From: Christensenellaceae bacterium
GTDB lineage: Bacteria > Bacillota > Clostridia > Christensenellales > UBA1750
NCBI GenBank assembly: GCA_031280685.1
Contig: JAITGM010000007.1
Coordinates: 1-64,000 of the forward strand
Reading direction: 5' to 3'
DNA length: 64,000 nt
Part shown: positions 7,760-15,472 of the stretch, piece after piece
Layout of the letters: each line of letters begins with the position of its first letter
Position numbering within the stretch: position 1 is the stretch's first letter
Program-made: the position numbers and the translations under genes
Notes under the pieces: model-generated
Databases searched by the model: none
The model's input: only the letters and a program-made list of their open reading frames with translations
Told to the model about the DNA's origin: nothing

Positions 7760-8998
7760 TTACAGGTCAAAAGCCTTCCCGACCGCCTCCTCCTGGTGCT
7801 TGCGGTAGCGCTCGATGATCTCCATGCTCATCCGCCCGTTGTGATAGGGGCAAACCGGCCCGGCGACCTTCAAGCCGCGCTCGCGGTTGGGGTTGCCGTC
7901 GAGGTCGGTGCCCGTAAACCAGCCGCCCTTTTCGTGATCGACGAAGTGCTCAAGCGTAAACTCGAGGGTTTTGAGCGACGCATCGAGGAACTTCTCATCC
8001 CCGGTTTCTTCCCAGGCGTTGAGGAAGCCCACCACGGCCTCGTTCTGCTCCCACCAGCCAAAGCGCTTGCTCTTTTCGCCGTTCGCCGGGTCAAATTCGG
8101 TGTGAAGGCCGCCGCGCGGATCGAAGGCCTCTTCATAGCAGGCCCTAGCGATGTTCACGCACACATCGCGGGTCTTGCGATGGGCTTCCGGCTCGCCCAG
8201 CACATCCGCGGTTTCGAGCATCAGCCAGCTACCCTCGATGTCGTGCCCATAGGTAATGCCGGTCGAGGTTGGGGTCCAGTCCCTGGCTTGGAAGTAATGG
8301 TAGTGGTGCGTTTCGTTATTGACGATCTTGTTGAGCATCACATAAAGATGCTCGCGCACCTTGTTCTGCACATAAGGCGCCTTGTTCACGCGCAGGTGGC
8401 AGGTATAGGCTTCGATCATGTGCAGGTGGGTATTCATGGTCTTGACGTCGCTGGGCACGCGGTTTACGCCGTGAATCCAGGGGTTGACCTTCCAATCCGC
8501 CGTGGCGGCCTCGTAATAGCCCTTGTATTGCGGATCATAGACGTGCTTGTCGAGGTTCAGCATCTGCTCATAAGCATACTTAAGCGCCTCTTCGCTGCCC
8601 GTGGCCCTGGCGTATTCCGAAAGACCATAGAGCGCGAAAGCGTTGCCGTAGATGAATTTATGGTCGTCCACCACGTCGCCCTTATAGTCCACCGTGGTGT
8701 AAAAGCCGCCGTTCTTCTTGTCGTAAAAATGGGCCATGAAGTAGTCGTAGGCCCGGTCGGCCAGCTTCTTCCACCTTTCGTCGCCCAGCACGCGGTAGGC
8801 ATTGGAAAAGGTCCAGATCAGGCGGGCATTGAGGGTAATGAACTTATTCGCCTTCTCAATGGGTCTGTTATCGAGGCCTACCTCGCCGTAAAAGCCGCCG
8901 TATTCTTCGTCCACATCGTATTTTTCCCACCAGGGGAGCAGGTTCTCGGTCAAATCCTTGTAGGCGAGCTGATAGAGTTTTTCGAATTTGGGGTTCAT
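7760..8998 (-). CDS. AGE-family sugar epimerase, probably cellobiose 2-epimerase-like
   Basis: The protein has 412 aa. The chosen ATG at 8998 has AAGGAGG about 10 bases upstream. The ORF-track start at 9064 lies upstream of the promoter and is rejected. The sequence follows the N-acylglucosamine 2-epimerase (alpha6/alpha6 barrel) family: GGFYGEV near the start, NTHLHMIEAYT in the centre, YGHDIEGSWL with the catalytic-type His, WWEQNEAVVGFLN and the C-terminal CPYHNGRMSMEI. This order matches cellobiose 2-epimerases, which interconvert a reducing-end glucose and mannose in beta-1,4-disaccharides as part of mannan breakdown. AGE-family mannose isomerases look similar, so the substrate is inferred. 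It is a single-gene unit with its own promoter and terminator. No glycoside phosphorylase or transporter is adjacent. Confidence 0.88.
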   Translation of the reverse strand: MNPKFEKLYQLAYKDLTENLLPWWEKYDVDEEYGGFYGEVGLDNRPIEKANKFITLNARLIWTFSNAYRVLGDERWKKLADRAYDYFMAHFYDKKNGGFYTTVDYKGDVVDDHKFIYGNAFALYGLSEYARATGSEEALKYAYEQMLNLDKHVYDPQYKGYYEAATADWKVNPWIHGVNRVPSDVKTMNTHLHMIEAYTCHLRVNKAPYVQNKVREHLYVMLNKIVNNETHHYHYFQARDWTPTSTGITYGHDIEGSWLMLETADVLGEPEAHRKTRDVCVNIARACYEEAFDPRGGLHTEFDPANGEKSKRFGWWEQNEAVVGFLNAWEETGDEKFLDASLKTLEFTLEHFVDHEKGGWFTGTDLDGNPNRERGLKVAGPVCPYHNGRMSMEIIERYRKHQEEAVGKAFDL

Positions 8999-9035
8999 GT
9001 CGTCATCCCTCCTTGCAGCGTTTGGGAACACTGCC

Positions 9036-9064
9036 AGTATAGACTCATCGCCCCGCGTTTTCAA
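9036..9064 (-). promoter_or_regulatory. Sigma-A promoter of the epimerase gene
   Basis: Minus strand: TTGAAA, 17 bases, TATACT, about 38 bases before the start codon at 8998. Confidence 0.8.
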
Positions 9065-9122
9065 TAGTTAGCTCCGGGTTAAGCCAGGTTTTTTTGCCCC
9101 CTGGGCGGCGAAAAAAAGCCCC

Positions 9123-9151
9123 TTGCGCCTAAAAGCGCAAAACGCTATACT
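9123..9151 (+). promoter_or_regulatory. Sigma-A promoter of the pentapeptide-repeat gene
   Basis: TTGCGC, 17 bases, TATACT. The start codon at 9194 is about 35 bases after the expected transcript start. Confidence 0.7.
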
Positions 9152-9193
9152 TTTTTATAGGGAAGAATGGGGTTTAGCGGGGAGGGTTGGCGA

Positions 9194-10462
9194 ATGCGGA
9201 GGGTTTTGGCTTGGCTGAAGGCGCGGCCCCCCTGGCTGAAGCTTCTTGTGCCCTTGGCCGTCTTCGCGGGGCTGATCATCGCCCTTTTTGCCCGCCCGCT
9301 CGGCGCGTGGGTGGCAAGCGCGGCTGCCCGGTTTGGCGCGCAGCACATTGCCTTGCAGGTTTTTGGCGGCATCGTCGTCCTTGCCGCGATCGCCCTCTTC
9401 GCCCTTTACCATAAAAAGCAGCATAATGAGGAATTCGCGAAAGCGCACACGATCTCGCTGCACGCGGCGCTCTTCGTGTGGCTGGCCGCGCTATTAGGCG
9501 GGCTGCTCTACCTTTTTATCAGCACCCAGCTCACGCAGAACGGCAAAAGCCCCAGCTCTGACGACATGAAGAACTTTGCCCAAACCGTGGTTTGGGCCCT
9601 TGGCCTGCTCACCGGCGCGGGCGCCGCCGCCGTGCAATACCGCAAGCAAAAGGGCGCCGAGGAAACGCTGAAGCTAGAGCAGAAGAAGCACGAAGCGCAG
9701 CAAAGGCTGAACAACAACGAGCTTTTTATGCGCGGCGTGGAGCAGCTTGCGAACGAGGCCGACACCATTAAGCTTGGCGGCGTGCACGCCCTGCGCAACT
9801 TGGCTATGGACGGCAATTACAAGCCCGAAATGATTGCCGAGCTGCTCGCGGACTATTTTAGGGATGAGTGGAACGATAAATGGAAGCAAAAACGGGATGC
9901 TTTCGTTGAAGCCGTGCAGACGGAAGGCATAAAACGCCCCCTTTACGGCCTGCCCAGCTACCTGCGCGCCGCACTCGTTTCCCTGGCGGAGCTGCACGGC
10001 AAGCTGCACGAGATGCGAACCGAGGAAGGCCGCATTCCCGCCCTTGCGGCTGACCTTGACCTAAGCTATTGCGATTTTTCCAACCTGCGCCTTTCATGGC
10101 TTCGCGCTTCGCAGTGTGCCTTCAATAATGCCAACCTCTCCGCGGCGCAGCTTGAAGGCGCCGACCTCACCGGGGCGCGTCTTGAAGGCGCCAACCTCTC
10201 CTGGGCGCGTCTTGAAGGCGCCAACCTTCGCGGGGCGAATCTTGAGGACGCCGACCTCAGCGGGGCGAATCTTGAGGGCACGAGCTTTCATGACACAATA
10301 TATGAATTGGAATTTGAAGCAGAAAACCTCACCGTTGAGCAACTTGCCTACACCGAAATGGACGAGGATACCGTTTTGCCGCCCTATATCAACATCGAAG
10401 AGCTCAACGAGGCCCGCAAAGCCGCAGGCCGCCCGCCCTACGTGCCCAAAAGCACGCCCTAG
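9194..10462 (+). CDS. Membrane-anchored pentapeptide-repeat protein
   Basis: The protein has 422 aa. ATG 9194 has GGGGAGGG 8 bases upstream. The track start at 9167 has no usable spacing. Four hydrophobic segments occupy about residues 14-35, 50-70, 84-106 and 120-140. A charged helix follows, then a conserved segment (RGVEQLANEADTIKLGGVHA) that precedes the repeats in many pentapeptide proteins. Residues from about 280 to 365 are A(N/D)LxxA-type pentapeptide repeats that form a right-handed quadrilateral beta-helix. A 65-residue acidic tail ends the protein. Such proteins serve varied scaffold roles; no partner is encoded nearby, so the job is unknown. The centre is encoded by near-identical 30-base DNA repeats. 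Confidence 0.85.
   Translation: MRRVLAWLKARPPWLKLLVPLAVFAGLIIALFARPLGAWVASAAARFGAQHIALQVFGGIVVLAAIALFALYHKKQHNEEFAKAHTISLHAALFVWLAALLGGLLYLFISTQLTQNGKSPSSDDMKNFAQTVVWALGLLTGAGAAAVQYRKQKGAEETLKLEQKKHEAQQRLNNNELFMRGVEQLANEADTIKLGGVHALRNLAMDGNYKPEMIAELLADYFRDEWNDKWKQKRDAFVEAVQTEGIKRPLYGLPSYLRAALVSLAELHGKLHEMRTEEGRIPALAADLDLSYCDFSNLRLSWLRASQCAFNNANLSAAQLEGADLTGARLEGANLSWARLEGANLRGANLEDADLSGANLEGTSFHDTIYELEFEAENLTVEQLAYTEMDEDTVLPPYINIEELNEARKAAGRPPYVPKSTP
10151..10285 (+). repeat. Tandem 30-bp coding repeats (about 4.5 units)
   Basis: Units start at 10151, 10181, 10211, 10241 and 10271 (partial), each beginning CTTGA(A/G)G. One unit encodes two pentapeptides (LEGAxLxxAx). DNA identity is higher than the protein pattern needs, pointing to recent unit duplication. 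Confidence 0.9.
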
Positions 10463-10470
10463 TGCGGCGC

Positions 10471-10573
10471 GTCCATTGCGAGGAGCGCAGCGACGCGGCA
10501 ATCCAGCAAGCGCGCAAAAAGGCCCCATCAAAGCCGAAGTGCGCTGGATTGCTTCGCTTCCGCTCGCAATGAC
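10471..10573. repeat. Palindromic intergenic element with about 33-bp inverted ends, copy 1
   Basis: The left end reads ATTGCGAGGAGCGCAGCGAC... and the right end, reversed, reads GTCATTGCGAGCGGAAGCGA.... Both arms continue into GCAATCCAGC. A second arm copy is at 28458-28490 (29 of 33 identical). The element is non-coding and mobile-looking (REP or MITE-like). ORFs crossing it are artefacts. Confidence 0.8.
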
Positions 10574-10617
10574 GGCAAGAAGGCACCGCAACGACAAGGC
10601 GTGGCGGCCGGTTCCCT

Positions 10618-10638
10618 CCCCTTTTTCACAAAAAGGGG
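10618..10638. repeat. Short perfect hairpin
   Basis: CCCCTTTTT, CAC, AAAAAGGGG. It lies 43 bases upstream of the rplM -35 and may end transcription coming from upstream. Confidence 0.5.
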
Positions 10639-10680
10639 CCAAAAACGAGGGCAAAATGGGCAAAAGCGGCCACTTCCCCC

Positions 10681-10709
10681 TTGACGGGGCGAATCTGCGG
10701 GTTTATAAT
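10681..10709 (+). promoter_or_regulatory. Sigma-A promoter of rplM-rpsI
   Basis: TTGACG, 17 bases, TATAAT. The expected transcript starts near 10716, leaving a leader of about 107 bases. Confidence 0.88.
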
Positions 10710-10715
10710 CAGCTT

Positions 10716-10822
10716 TGCGTGCAATGCCACTAGCCCCGGCTTGCGTGCCGCTCCGCGGCGAATGACCAGCGCGCGCGGCCACGATTCCCAAAAATGCACT
10801 TGAAACAGCGGAGGATTCAGCA
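10716..10822 (+). promoter_or_regulatory. Probable ribosomal protein L13 leader (autoregulatory RNA)
   Basis: The long GC-rich leader of rplM contains GTGCCGCTCCGCGGCGAATG and a second G/C-rich hairpin, then TTCCCAAAAATGC. Firmicutes carry a conserved L13 leader at this position that is thought to be bound by L13. The match is from position and recalled motif only. Folding against the Rfam L13_leader model would settle it. Confidence 0.55.
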
Positions 10823-11257
10823 GTGAAGACCTTTATGGCAAAAGCCGAAACCATCGAGCGCAAGTGGTACGTCGTAGATGCGGCCGGCAAGCCTTTGGGC
10901 CGCCTAGCCAGCCAAGTGGCGGCCATTTTGCGCGGCAAGAATAAGCCTACTTTTACCCCCCATGTGGATACTGGGGATCATGTCATCATCCTCAACAGTG
11001 ATCAGGTTCTGCTCACGGGCAATAAGCTCGACCAAAAAAAGTATTACCACCACTCGGGCTACACCGGCGGCATGAAAGAGACCGCGTATCGCGATCTCAT
11101 CGCCAAAAAGTCCGACTTTGCGGTGGAAGAAGCCATTCGTGGGATGCTGCCGCACAACTCCCTTGGCCGCCAGATGATCAAGAAGCTGCGCGTCTATAAG
11201 GGTAGCGAGCACGAGCAGCAGGCCCAGAAGCCCGAAGCGCTTGAGCTTCGCTATTAA
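10823..11257 (+). CDS. rplM: 50S ribosomal protein L13
   Basis: The protein has 144 aa, the usual L13 length. GTG is the start codon, with GGAGG 8 bases upstream. [20 protein letters not shown] is the canonical L13 beginning, followed by [36 protein letters not shown] and [10 protein letters not shown]. It binds 23S rRNA early in 50S assembly. It is co-transcribed with rpsI, as in nearly all Firmicutes, from the promoter at 10681, and is probably controlled by the leader RNA. Neighbouring genes are not the usual ribosomal cluster, so this is the standalone L13-S9 unit. Confidence 0.98.
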   Translation: MKTFMAKAETIERKWYVVDAAGKPLGRLASQVAAILRGKNKPTFTPHVDTGDHVIILNSDQVLLTGNKLDQKKYYHHSGYTGGMKETAYRDLIAKKSDFAVEEAIRGMLPHNSLGRQMIKKLRVYKGSEHEQQAQKPEALELRY

Positions 11258-11276
11258 GGCAAGGAGGAAACAAAAA

Positions 11277-11669
11277 ATGGCAGCTTTAAACTATCAGGCC
11301 GTCGGCCGCAGGAAGTCTTCCATCGCGCGTGTCCGCCTTGTGCCGGGCGAAGGCAAGATCACCATCAACCGCCGCGATATCGACCAGTATTTTGGGCTTG
11401 AAACCCTGAAAATCATCGTGCGTCAGCCCCTGACGCTCACCGAGACCACGGCACGCTTTGATGTGCTGATCAACGTTCGTGGCGGCGGCACCACCGGCCA
11501 GGCAGGCGCGATTCGCCACGGCATCGCCAGGGCCCTGCTCAAGACCGATGCCGAGCTTCGCGATCCGCTCAAAAAGGCCGGCTTCCTCACGCGCGACCCA
11601 CGCATGAAGGAACGCAAAAAGTACGGCCTCAAAGCGGCCCGCCGCGCGCCGCAGTTCTCGAAGCGCTAA
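11277..11669 (+). CDS. rpsI: 30S ribosomal protein S9
   Basis: The protein has 130 aa, the family length. The track start at 11241 lies inside rplM. The true ATG at 11277 has AAGGAGG 10 bases upstream. [19 protein letters not shown] opens the protein, and [19 protein letters not shown] and the C-terminal [16 protein letters not shown] are S9 signatures. The basic tail reaches the P-site tRNA in the decoding region. It lies 19 bases after rplM in the same operon and is followed by a terminator. Confidence 0.98.
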   Translation: MAALNYQAVGRRKSSIARVRLVPGEGKITINRRDIDQYFGLETLKIIVRQPLTLTETTARFDVLINVRGGGTTGQAGAIRHGIARALLKTDAELRDPLKKAGFLTRDPRMKERKKYGLKAARRAPQFSKR

Positions 11670-11683
11670 ACCTTTCCGCATTA

Positions 11684-11708
11684 AAAAGGGGCCGAATTGG
11701 TCCCTTTT
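11684..11708 (+). terminator. Terminator of the rplM-rpsI operon
   Basis: AAAAGGGGCC pairs with GGTCCCTTTT (one G-U), followed by a T-rich stretch. Confidence 0.75.
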
Positions 11709-11729
11709 CGCTTTTAAGGAGGTTTTTTC

Positions 11730-12701
11730 ATGCAAGTGCCCCTGATTTTGTTCACGGCCTTTGCGCTGGTGCTGGCACTCTTCCTCTTCATCCTGCTTTC
11801 AAGGCTAGGCAAGCGCATGCTCGCGGTGCTGGTGCCGGCTGGTATCTTGCTGGTGCTCTGCCTCGTGCTCTTCGCTTCCAGCGTGCGCATCGTCAACGCC
11901 ACGGAGGCGCTGCTCATCAAGGAATGGGGCAACGTCAAGGAGGTCAAGCGCGCGGGGTTCAACACCATCAACGTCTTTTCGCAAACCGGCGAGCTTTATA
12001 ACCTGGAAACCCAACAGGTTGACCTGAGCTTTCAGGCCTACTCGAAGGATGCCCAGGCGGTCGATGTGCAGATGACGATGCAATACACCATCGACCCGGC
12101 CCGCATCCCCGACATCGCCCGCCAGTTCGGCAGCCAGTGGATGCTTTCTGAAAAGCTCTCGAAGATCATCGAAGAAAAGGCCAAGGTCGCCTTTTCTTCC
12201 CAGTCGGCGATGACCATCATCGAAACCAGATCGACCCTCAGCCCCAGGGTGCAGGAATTGGTCGCAGAGGCCGAATCCGACTACTATATCGGCATCTCAA
12301 ACCTCGCAATTGTAGACATTTCCTTTAGCTCCGTGTTCGAAAACGCGGTCGAGCAGAAGATGCTGGCCGAGCAAGAAAAGCTCCGTGCCCAGTACGACAA
12401 GGAAAAGGCCATCATCAAGGCTGAGGAACAGCTTGAGGTCGCCAGACGGCAAGCAGAAAGCGTGATCGTGCAGGCCGAGGCTGAGGCGCAGGCGCTGCGC
12501 GAGGTGCAAAAGGTCTGGGCCGAGCTTTCGCCCAGCGTCATCGACGCGATTTTGCGCAGCAAGTTCTACGAGAATTGGGATGGCGTTCTGCCCTCGGTCG
12601 CAGCGGGCGATGGGCTTTCGATGATCCTCGACCCGTCAAGGAGCGCAGTCTCCGCTTCCACGCCAAAACCCGGCGCAACCCAGGCGCCCGCTGCTGAATA
12701 A
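11730..12701 (+). CDS. SPFH/Band 7 (prohibitin-like) membrane protein
   Basis: The protein has 323 aa. AAGGAGG lies 7 bases before the ATG. Two hydrophobic segments (about 3-24 and 29-50) anchor it. An SPFH domain follows (about 55-220), with IVNATEALLIKEWGNVKEV and VDVQMTMQYTIDPARIPDIA. A coiled-coil region rich in Glu, Ala, Lys and Gln (about 215-265) matches the prohibitin oligomerisation helix. An Ala/Pro/Thr tail ends it. Such proteins form ring-like scaffolds that organise membranes or proteases. No NfeD partner or FtsH gene is adjacent, so the role is open. It may be read partly from rpsI read-through. A strong terminator follows. Confidence 0.9.
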   Translation: MQVPLILFTAFALVLALFLFILLSRLGKRMLAVLVPAGILLVLCLVLFASSVRIVNATEALLIKEWGNVKEVKRAGFNTINVFSQTGELYNLETQQVDLSFQAYSKDAQAVDVQMTMQYTIDPARIPDIARQFGSQWMLSEKLSKIIEEKAKVAFSSQSAMTIIETRSTLSPRVQELVAEAESDYYIGISNLAIVDISFSSVFENAVEQKMLAEQEKLRAQYDKEKAIIKAEEQLEVARRQAESVIVQAEAEAQALREVQKVWAELSPSVIDAILRSKFYENWDGVLPSVAAGDGLSMILDPSRSAVSASTPKPGATQAPAAE

Positions 12702-12740
12702 GGCGAATTTCAGCCCGCCAATCGTGAAAGCCAGCCAACC

Positions 12741-12777
12741 ATCAGCCTTTCGGGATGCCGGAAGGCTGATTTTCTTT
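12741..12777 (+). terminator. Terminator of the SPFH gene
   Basis: ATCAGCCTTTCGG pairs with CCGGAAGGCTGAT at 12 of 13 positions, followed by TTTTCTTT. Confidence 0.85.
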
Positions 12778-12940
12778 CCACATTCCGCAATTACCTTCTT
12801 TCAGCAGCCGCTAGCGAGGTTTCGTCCGCACTGTCTGCCAGCGGGCATTATTACTTTGATGCAACGTCGAATTCTTCTTTCTTTTTACCAGCTATACCGT
12901 AGCTACGATCAATCTCCATTGAGGGCGACTAAGAAAGGGA

Positions 12941-13529
12941 GCGAACAAATTCATAAAAAATCTTGGCCCTCTCACTGGCGCTATGCTTGCTCTGCCCTTC
13001 TCTGTTTCGGCCGCCGCCAATAATGAGGCAGCCGCGTCGATGGCAAAAGTGAGCATCCCCGGCAGCAGCGGATTGTATGAAGGCGGGTTCGAAAACGGAG
13101 CTGCGTCCTGGATCTCTCAGGCGGCTCGGAATCCTTTGCTTATTGGCATTTCGTTCCTTCGGGCAAGGATGAAGCGAAATCAGGCTGTTCTTCAATAATG
13201 GCACCGTCGTCGGCCCCTTGACGCCCGCCAAGAGCGGCGGCAAGGTCAATGGCTGGCTCATCAAGACCCCTGCGAACTGGGTCTTGAACGGCGGCTACGT
13301 TGTGGGCGCCGGCGGCAACTTCGCCCTGAGCGCTGTTCAGGGCAACCCCGAGATTCCCGAAGAACCCGCCAAAAAGAACTACAGCTTCCCCCTCGCGCTG
13401 CACCTGGATATCACCGGCAGCGGCAACAGCAGCGCGACTGCGATCAAGCGGTACGGCGACTCAATGGCCCGGCAGCAGCATTTCACTCTTCTGAACGCGC
13501 AAAGGGCATGCCGAGGGCGACATAGCTAG
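12941..13529 (+). pseudogene. Frameshifted remnant of a secreted surface protein
   Basis: Three frames carry successive pieces of one protein. Frame 2 has a signal peptide (FIKNLGPLTGAMLALPFSVS, then AAANN) and GLYEGGFENGAASW. Frame 1 has ESFAYWHFVPSGKDEAKSG. Frame 3 has LFFNNGTVVGPLTPAKSGGK, then ANWVLNGGYVVGAGG, and ends at 13529. The 'WHFV...G...LFFNNGT..GPLTP..' pattern is typical of exported Ig-like or prealbumin-like cell-surface domains of Firmicutes. An AAAGGGAG ribosome site precedes the signal peptide, but no ATG, GTG or TTG stands at the expected place. Two frameshifts (about 13085-13125 and 13175-13190) and the missing start make it non-functional unless the sequence itself has errors. 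Confidence 0.65.
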
Positions 13530-13620
13530 GAACATCTCCCTGGCGTCCGGCCCCTCCCTCATGCGCGGCCAACTCCTTTCGCCCATAATACAAGCAAGCG
13601 TCCTTAAAGGTTGCGCGCGC

Positions 13621-13659
13621 AAAAAAAAGAAGGCGGGGAACTCATTCCCGCGCCTCCTT
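13621..13659 (-). terminator. Terminator of the T-box/ECF operon
   Basis: On the minus strand a GGAGGCGCGGGAA / TTCCCCGCCTTC hairpin is followed by TTTTTTTT. It lies 37 bases after the last gene of the operon. Confidence 0.8.
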
Positions 13660-13695
13660 ATTGCATCCCACTTCACCGCAAGGCTCGTTTTATGG

Positions 13696-14316
13696 CTAAA
13701 CCGTGATGATTTTCAGCTCGTCCCCTTCCACCGCGATGGCCTGGTTGTTGCTGATGGGGCGCAGATCGAGCCGGTCGCCGTAAGCCGCCAGGATTTTCTC
13801 TGCCGCCTTTTTGAAGGGCGCGTTGGTCGCATGGGGGAGAACCGAAAACGGCGTGACCGACAGCGCCTCAAAATCGCCGTTTAGGTCGGGCGCGGCCGCT
13901 GGCGAGTCCATGTGCTGGGCATACTCGATGTTCCCCGCCAGGATCATGGAGCCCGCCGAGGCACCGATATAGGGCGTTCCCCTATGGATCTGCTCGGCAA
14001 TCAGCTTGCCGGCCTCGGTTCGCCTCAGCTCTTGCAGCAGAAAGAAGGTGTTGCCGCCCGAAACGAAGAGATAGTCCGCCCGCAGTATGCACTCGCGAAT
14101 CCTCTCCATGGGCGTTTTTGTGATTTCAAGCTCTTCCACGATCAGGCCCAGCTTCTGCAGCGCCTTTTTATCCGCACCAACATAAAAGGTGACCTTTTCG
14201 GGCAGGCTCGCGGTCGGGATGAAGCAGACCGTCTTTCCGCCCAGCTCGGCACCCGCGAAATTAGGAAAAGCCTCGGCCACGCCTTTGAAGAACGACGTGA
14301 GGAATAGCTTCTTCAT
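13696..14316 (-). CDS. Peptidase S51-family (dipeptidase E/cyanophycinase-like) protein
   Basis: The protein has 206 aa. ATG 14316 has AAGGAGG upstream. The track start at 14364 lies inside the previous gene. The class-I-glutamine-amidotransferase-like fold shows KTVCFIPTAS, YLFVSGGNTFFLLQEL and the nucleophile elbow YIGASAGSMILAGN, whose Ser is the S51 catalytic residue. Known S51 members hydrolyse Asp-X dipeptides, alpha-aspartyl bonds or cyanophycin. The clear GxSAG motif argues for an active enzyme, and the substrate is unknown. It lies 16 bases after the GIY-YIG-like gene and probably ends the T-box-controlled operon, which would place it under the same amino-acid signal. Confidence 0.85.
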   Translation of the reverse strand: MKKLFLTSFFKGVAEAFPNFAGAELGGKTVCFIPTASLPEKVTFYVGADKKALQKLGLIVEELEITKTPMERIRECILRADYLFVSGGNTFFLLQELRRTEAGKLIAEQIHRGTPYIGASAGSMILAGNIEYAQHMDSPAAAPDLNGDFEALSVTPFSVLPHATNAPFKKAAEKILAAYGDRLDLRPISNNQAIAVEGDELKIITV

Positions 14317-14332
14317 CTGGGGATCCCCCTCC

Positions 14333-14686
14333 TTATGCTTCTTTGTTATACCCCTTTTCGCCATAGGGCCTGAGCTTCTCGAGCCAGGCCTTTTCCATCT
14401 GCCGAAGGGTCAAATCCCGGTCGATCCCGGGCTCTATCTTCTTTTCTTCCAAAACCTCATAGCTGAAGGCGCTTTCGCCCATCGCCTTCCAGTCGGCCTG
14501 CAGCTCGGCATTGCGAAACTGCCCCAGATCGAGCTGCATCTTCATGGTGAGGTAAGTGCTCTTGAGATTGTTCTTTGAAAAGACGAAGAGCTTTCCGCTC
14601 TGCTTGTTTTTTAGCTGCGCCACGCCCATCATCGTGGGAATTTCATCGTACTGGCCGCGCAGCTCCTTGCGCCGCTGCTTATCCAT
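14333..14686 (-). CDS. Small GIY-YIG-like family protein with degenerate motifs
   Basis: The protein has 117 aa with AGGAGGGG just upstream of ATG 14686. It resembles the short Firmicute family annotated as 'GIY-YIG nuclease family': MGVAQLKNKQSGKLFVFS, then a region with LQADWKAMGESAFSYEVLEE. The signature itself is degraded: GIY reads GVA and YIG reads FVF, so both motif tyrosines are gone. This suggests that it does not cut DNA. It sits between the ECF T component (24-base gap) and the S51 gene. Its role in the operon is unknown. Confidence 0.7.
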   Translation of the reverse strand: MDKQRRKELRGQYDEIPTMMGVAQLKNKQSGKLFVFSKNNLKSTYLTMKMQLDLGQFRNAELQADWKAMGESAFSYEVLEEKKIEPGIDRDLTLRQMEKAWLEKLRPYGEKGYNKEA

Positions 14687-14710
14687 CTCTTCCCCTCCTT
14701 TTTCAGGGCC

Positions 14711-15472
14711 TTAGAATAGCACGGCCAGGGCCAAAGCGCAAGCGCCCCCGAGCAATGCGCAAAGGTCCCGCAGGGCAAAGGGGTAATCCTTATAGCCGCT
14801 CTTTCTTCCGCGCAAGTAAAAGCCTCTAAGCTCCGCCGAAATCGCCCCGCCCTCGATCCGCCTGACGGAAGAAACCAGCAGCGGCGCGCAGAGTGGCAGC
14901 AAAAGCGCAACCTTCTTAAAGAAGTTCCCGGTGTCAAACTCCACGCCGCGCGCCGTCTGCGCCTCCATGATGCCCGCCATCTCCTGCGCAAACAGCGGGA
15001 TGAAGCGAATCGCCGTGCCCAACACGAAGGCGTATTGGTAGGGCAGGCCAAGCCTGCGCACGAGGACGTTCGGGATGTCGCTGGTCTGCGTGACAGAGAG
15101 CATCAGCCCCAGCGGCAGCGCGGCGGCCAACAGCCGCAGCACGAACAGCAGCGAAAACGAGAGGCCTAGGTCTGTGATGCAAATCCCCAGCGGCAGCGCG
15201 AGCAGGGTTGCCCCTTCGCGCACAAAAAAGATCTGCACGAGGAATAAAAGGGCCGATAATTTGAGCAGGGAGCGCAGCATCCTGAGCGCGCGGCCCAAGA
15301 TGCCCGCTGAAAGGGCCAAAGCGAGGTTCAGCGCGATAACGCCGAGCACGATAAAATGGTTCCCGGTCACAAAGCAGGCGGCGCAGAGCACAAAGGCCAA
15401 AAGGAGCTTCACCAGCGGGTTCAGCCTGTGCAAAAAGCTGCTGCCCGGCACATAGTCCAAAATGCCTTTCAT
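14711..15472 (-). CDS. ecfT: Energy-coupling factor transporter transmembrane protein EcfT
   Basis: The protein has 253 aa. Six or so membrane segments are spread over residues 20-120 and 215-250, joined by a cytoplasmic region with the two Ala-Arg-Gly type coupling motifs (AQTARGVEF near 165 and ISAELRGFYL near 205). These motifs contact the two ATPases and turn ATP hydrolysis into movement of the S component. It overlaps the upstream ATPase gene by 4 bases (ATGA), so the two are translationally coupled. With the three genes upstream it forms a complete dedicated ECF module. Confidence 0.92.
   Translation of the reverse strand: MKGILDYVPGSSFLHRLNPLVKLLLAFVLCAACFVTGNHFIVLGVIALNLALALSAGILGRALRMLRSLLKLSALLFLVQIFFVREGATLLALPLGICITDLGLSFSLLFVLRLLAAALPLGLMLSVTQTSDIPNVLVRRLGLPYQYAFVLGTAIRFIPLFAQEMAGIMEAQTARGVEFDTGNFFKKVALLLPLCAPLLVSSVRRIEGGAISAELRGFYLRGRKSGYKDYPFALRDLCALLGGACALALAVLF

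Noticed and set aside
7622-9067. 481-aa plus-strand ORF
   Set aside because: Shadow of the epimerase gene in GC-rich sequence; no family motifs or ribosome site.
10151-10285. Regular 30-base repeats considered as a CRISPR array
   Set aside because: Units are contiguous without spacers and encode pentapeptide repeats in frame.
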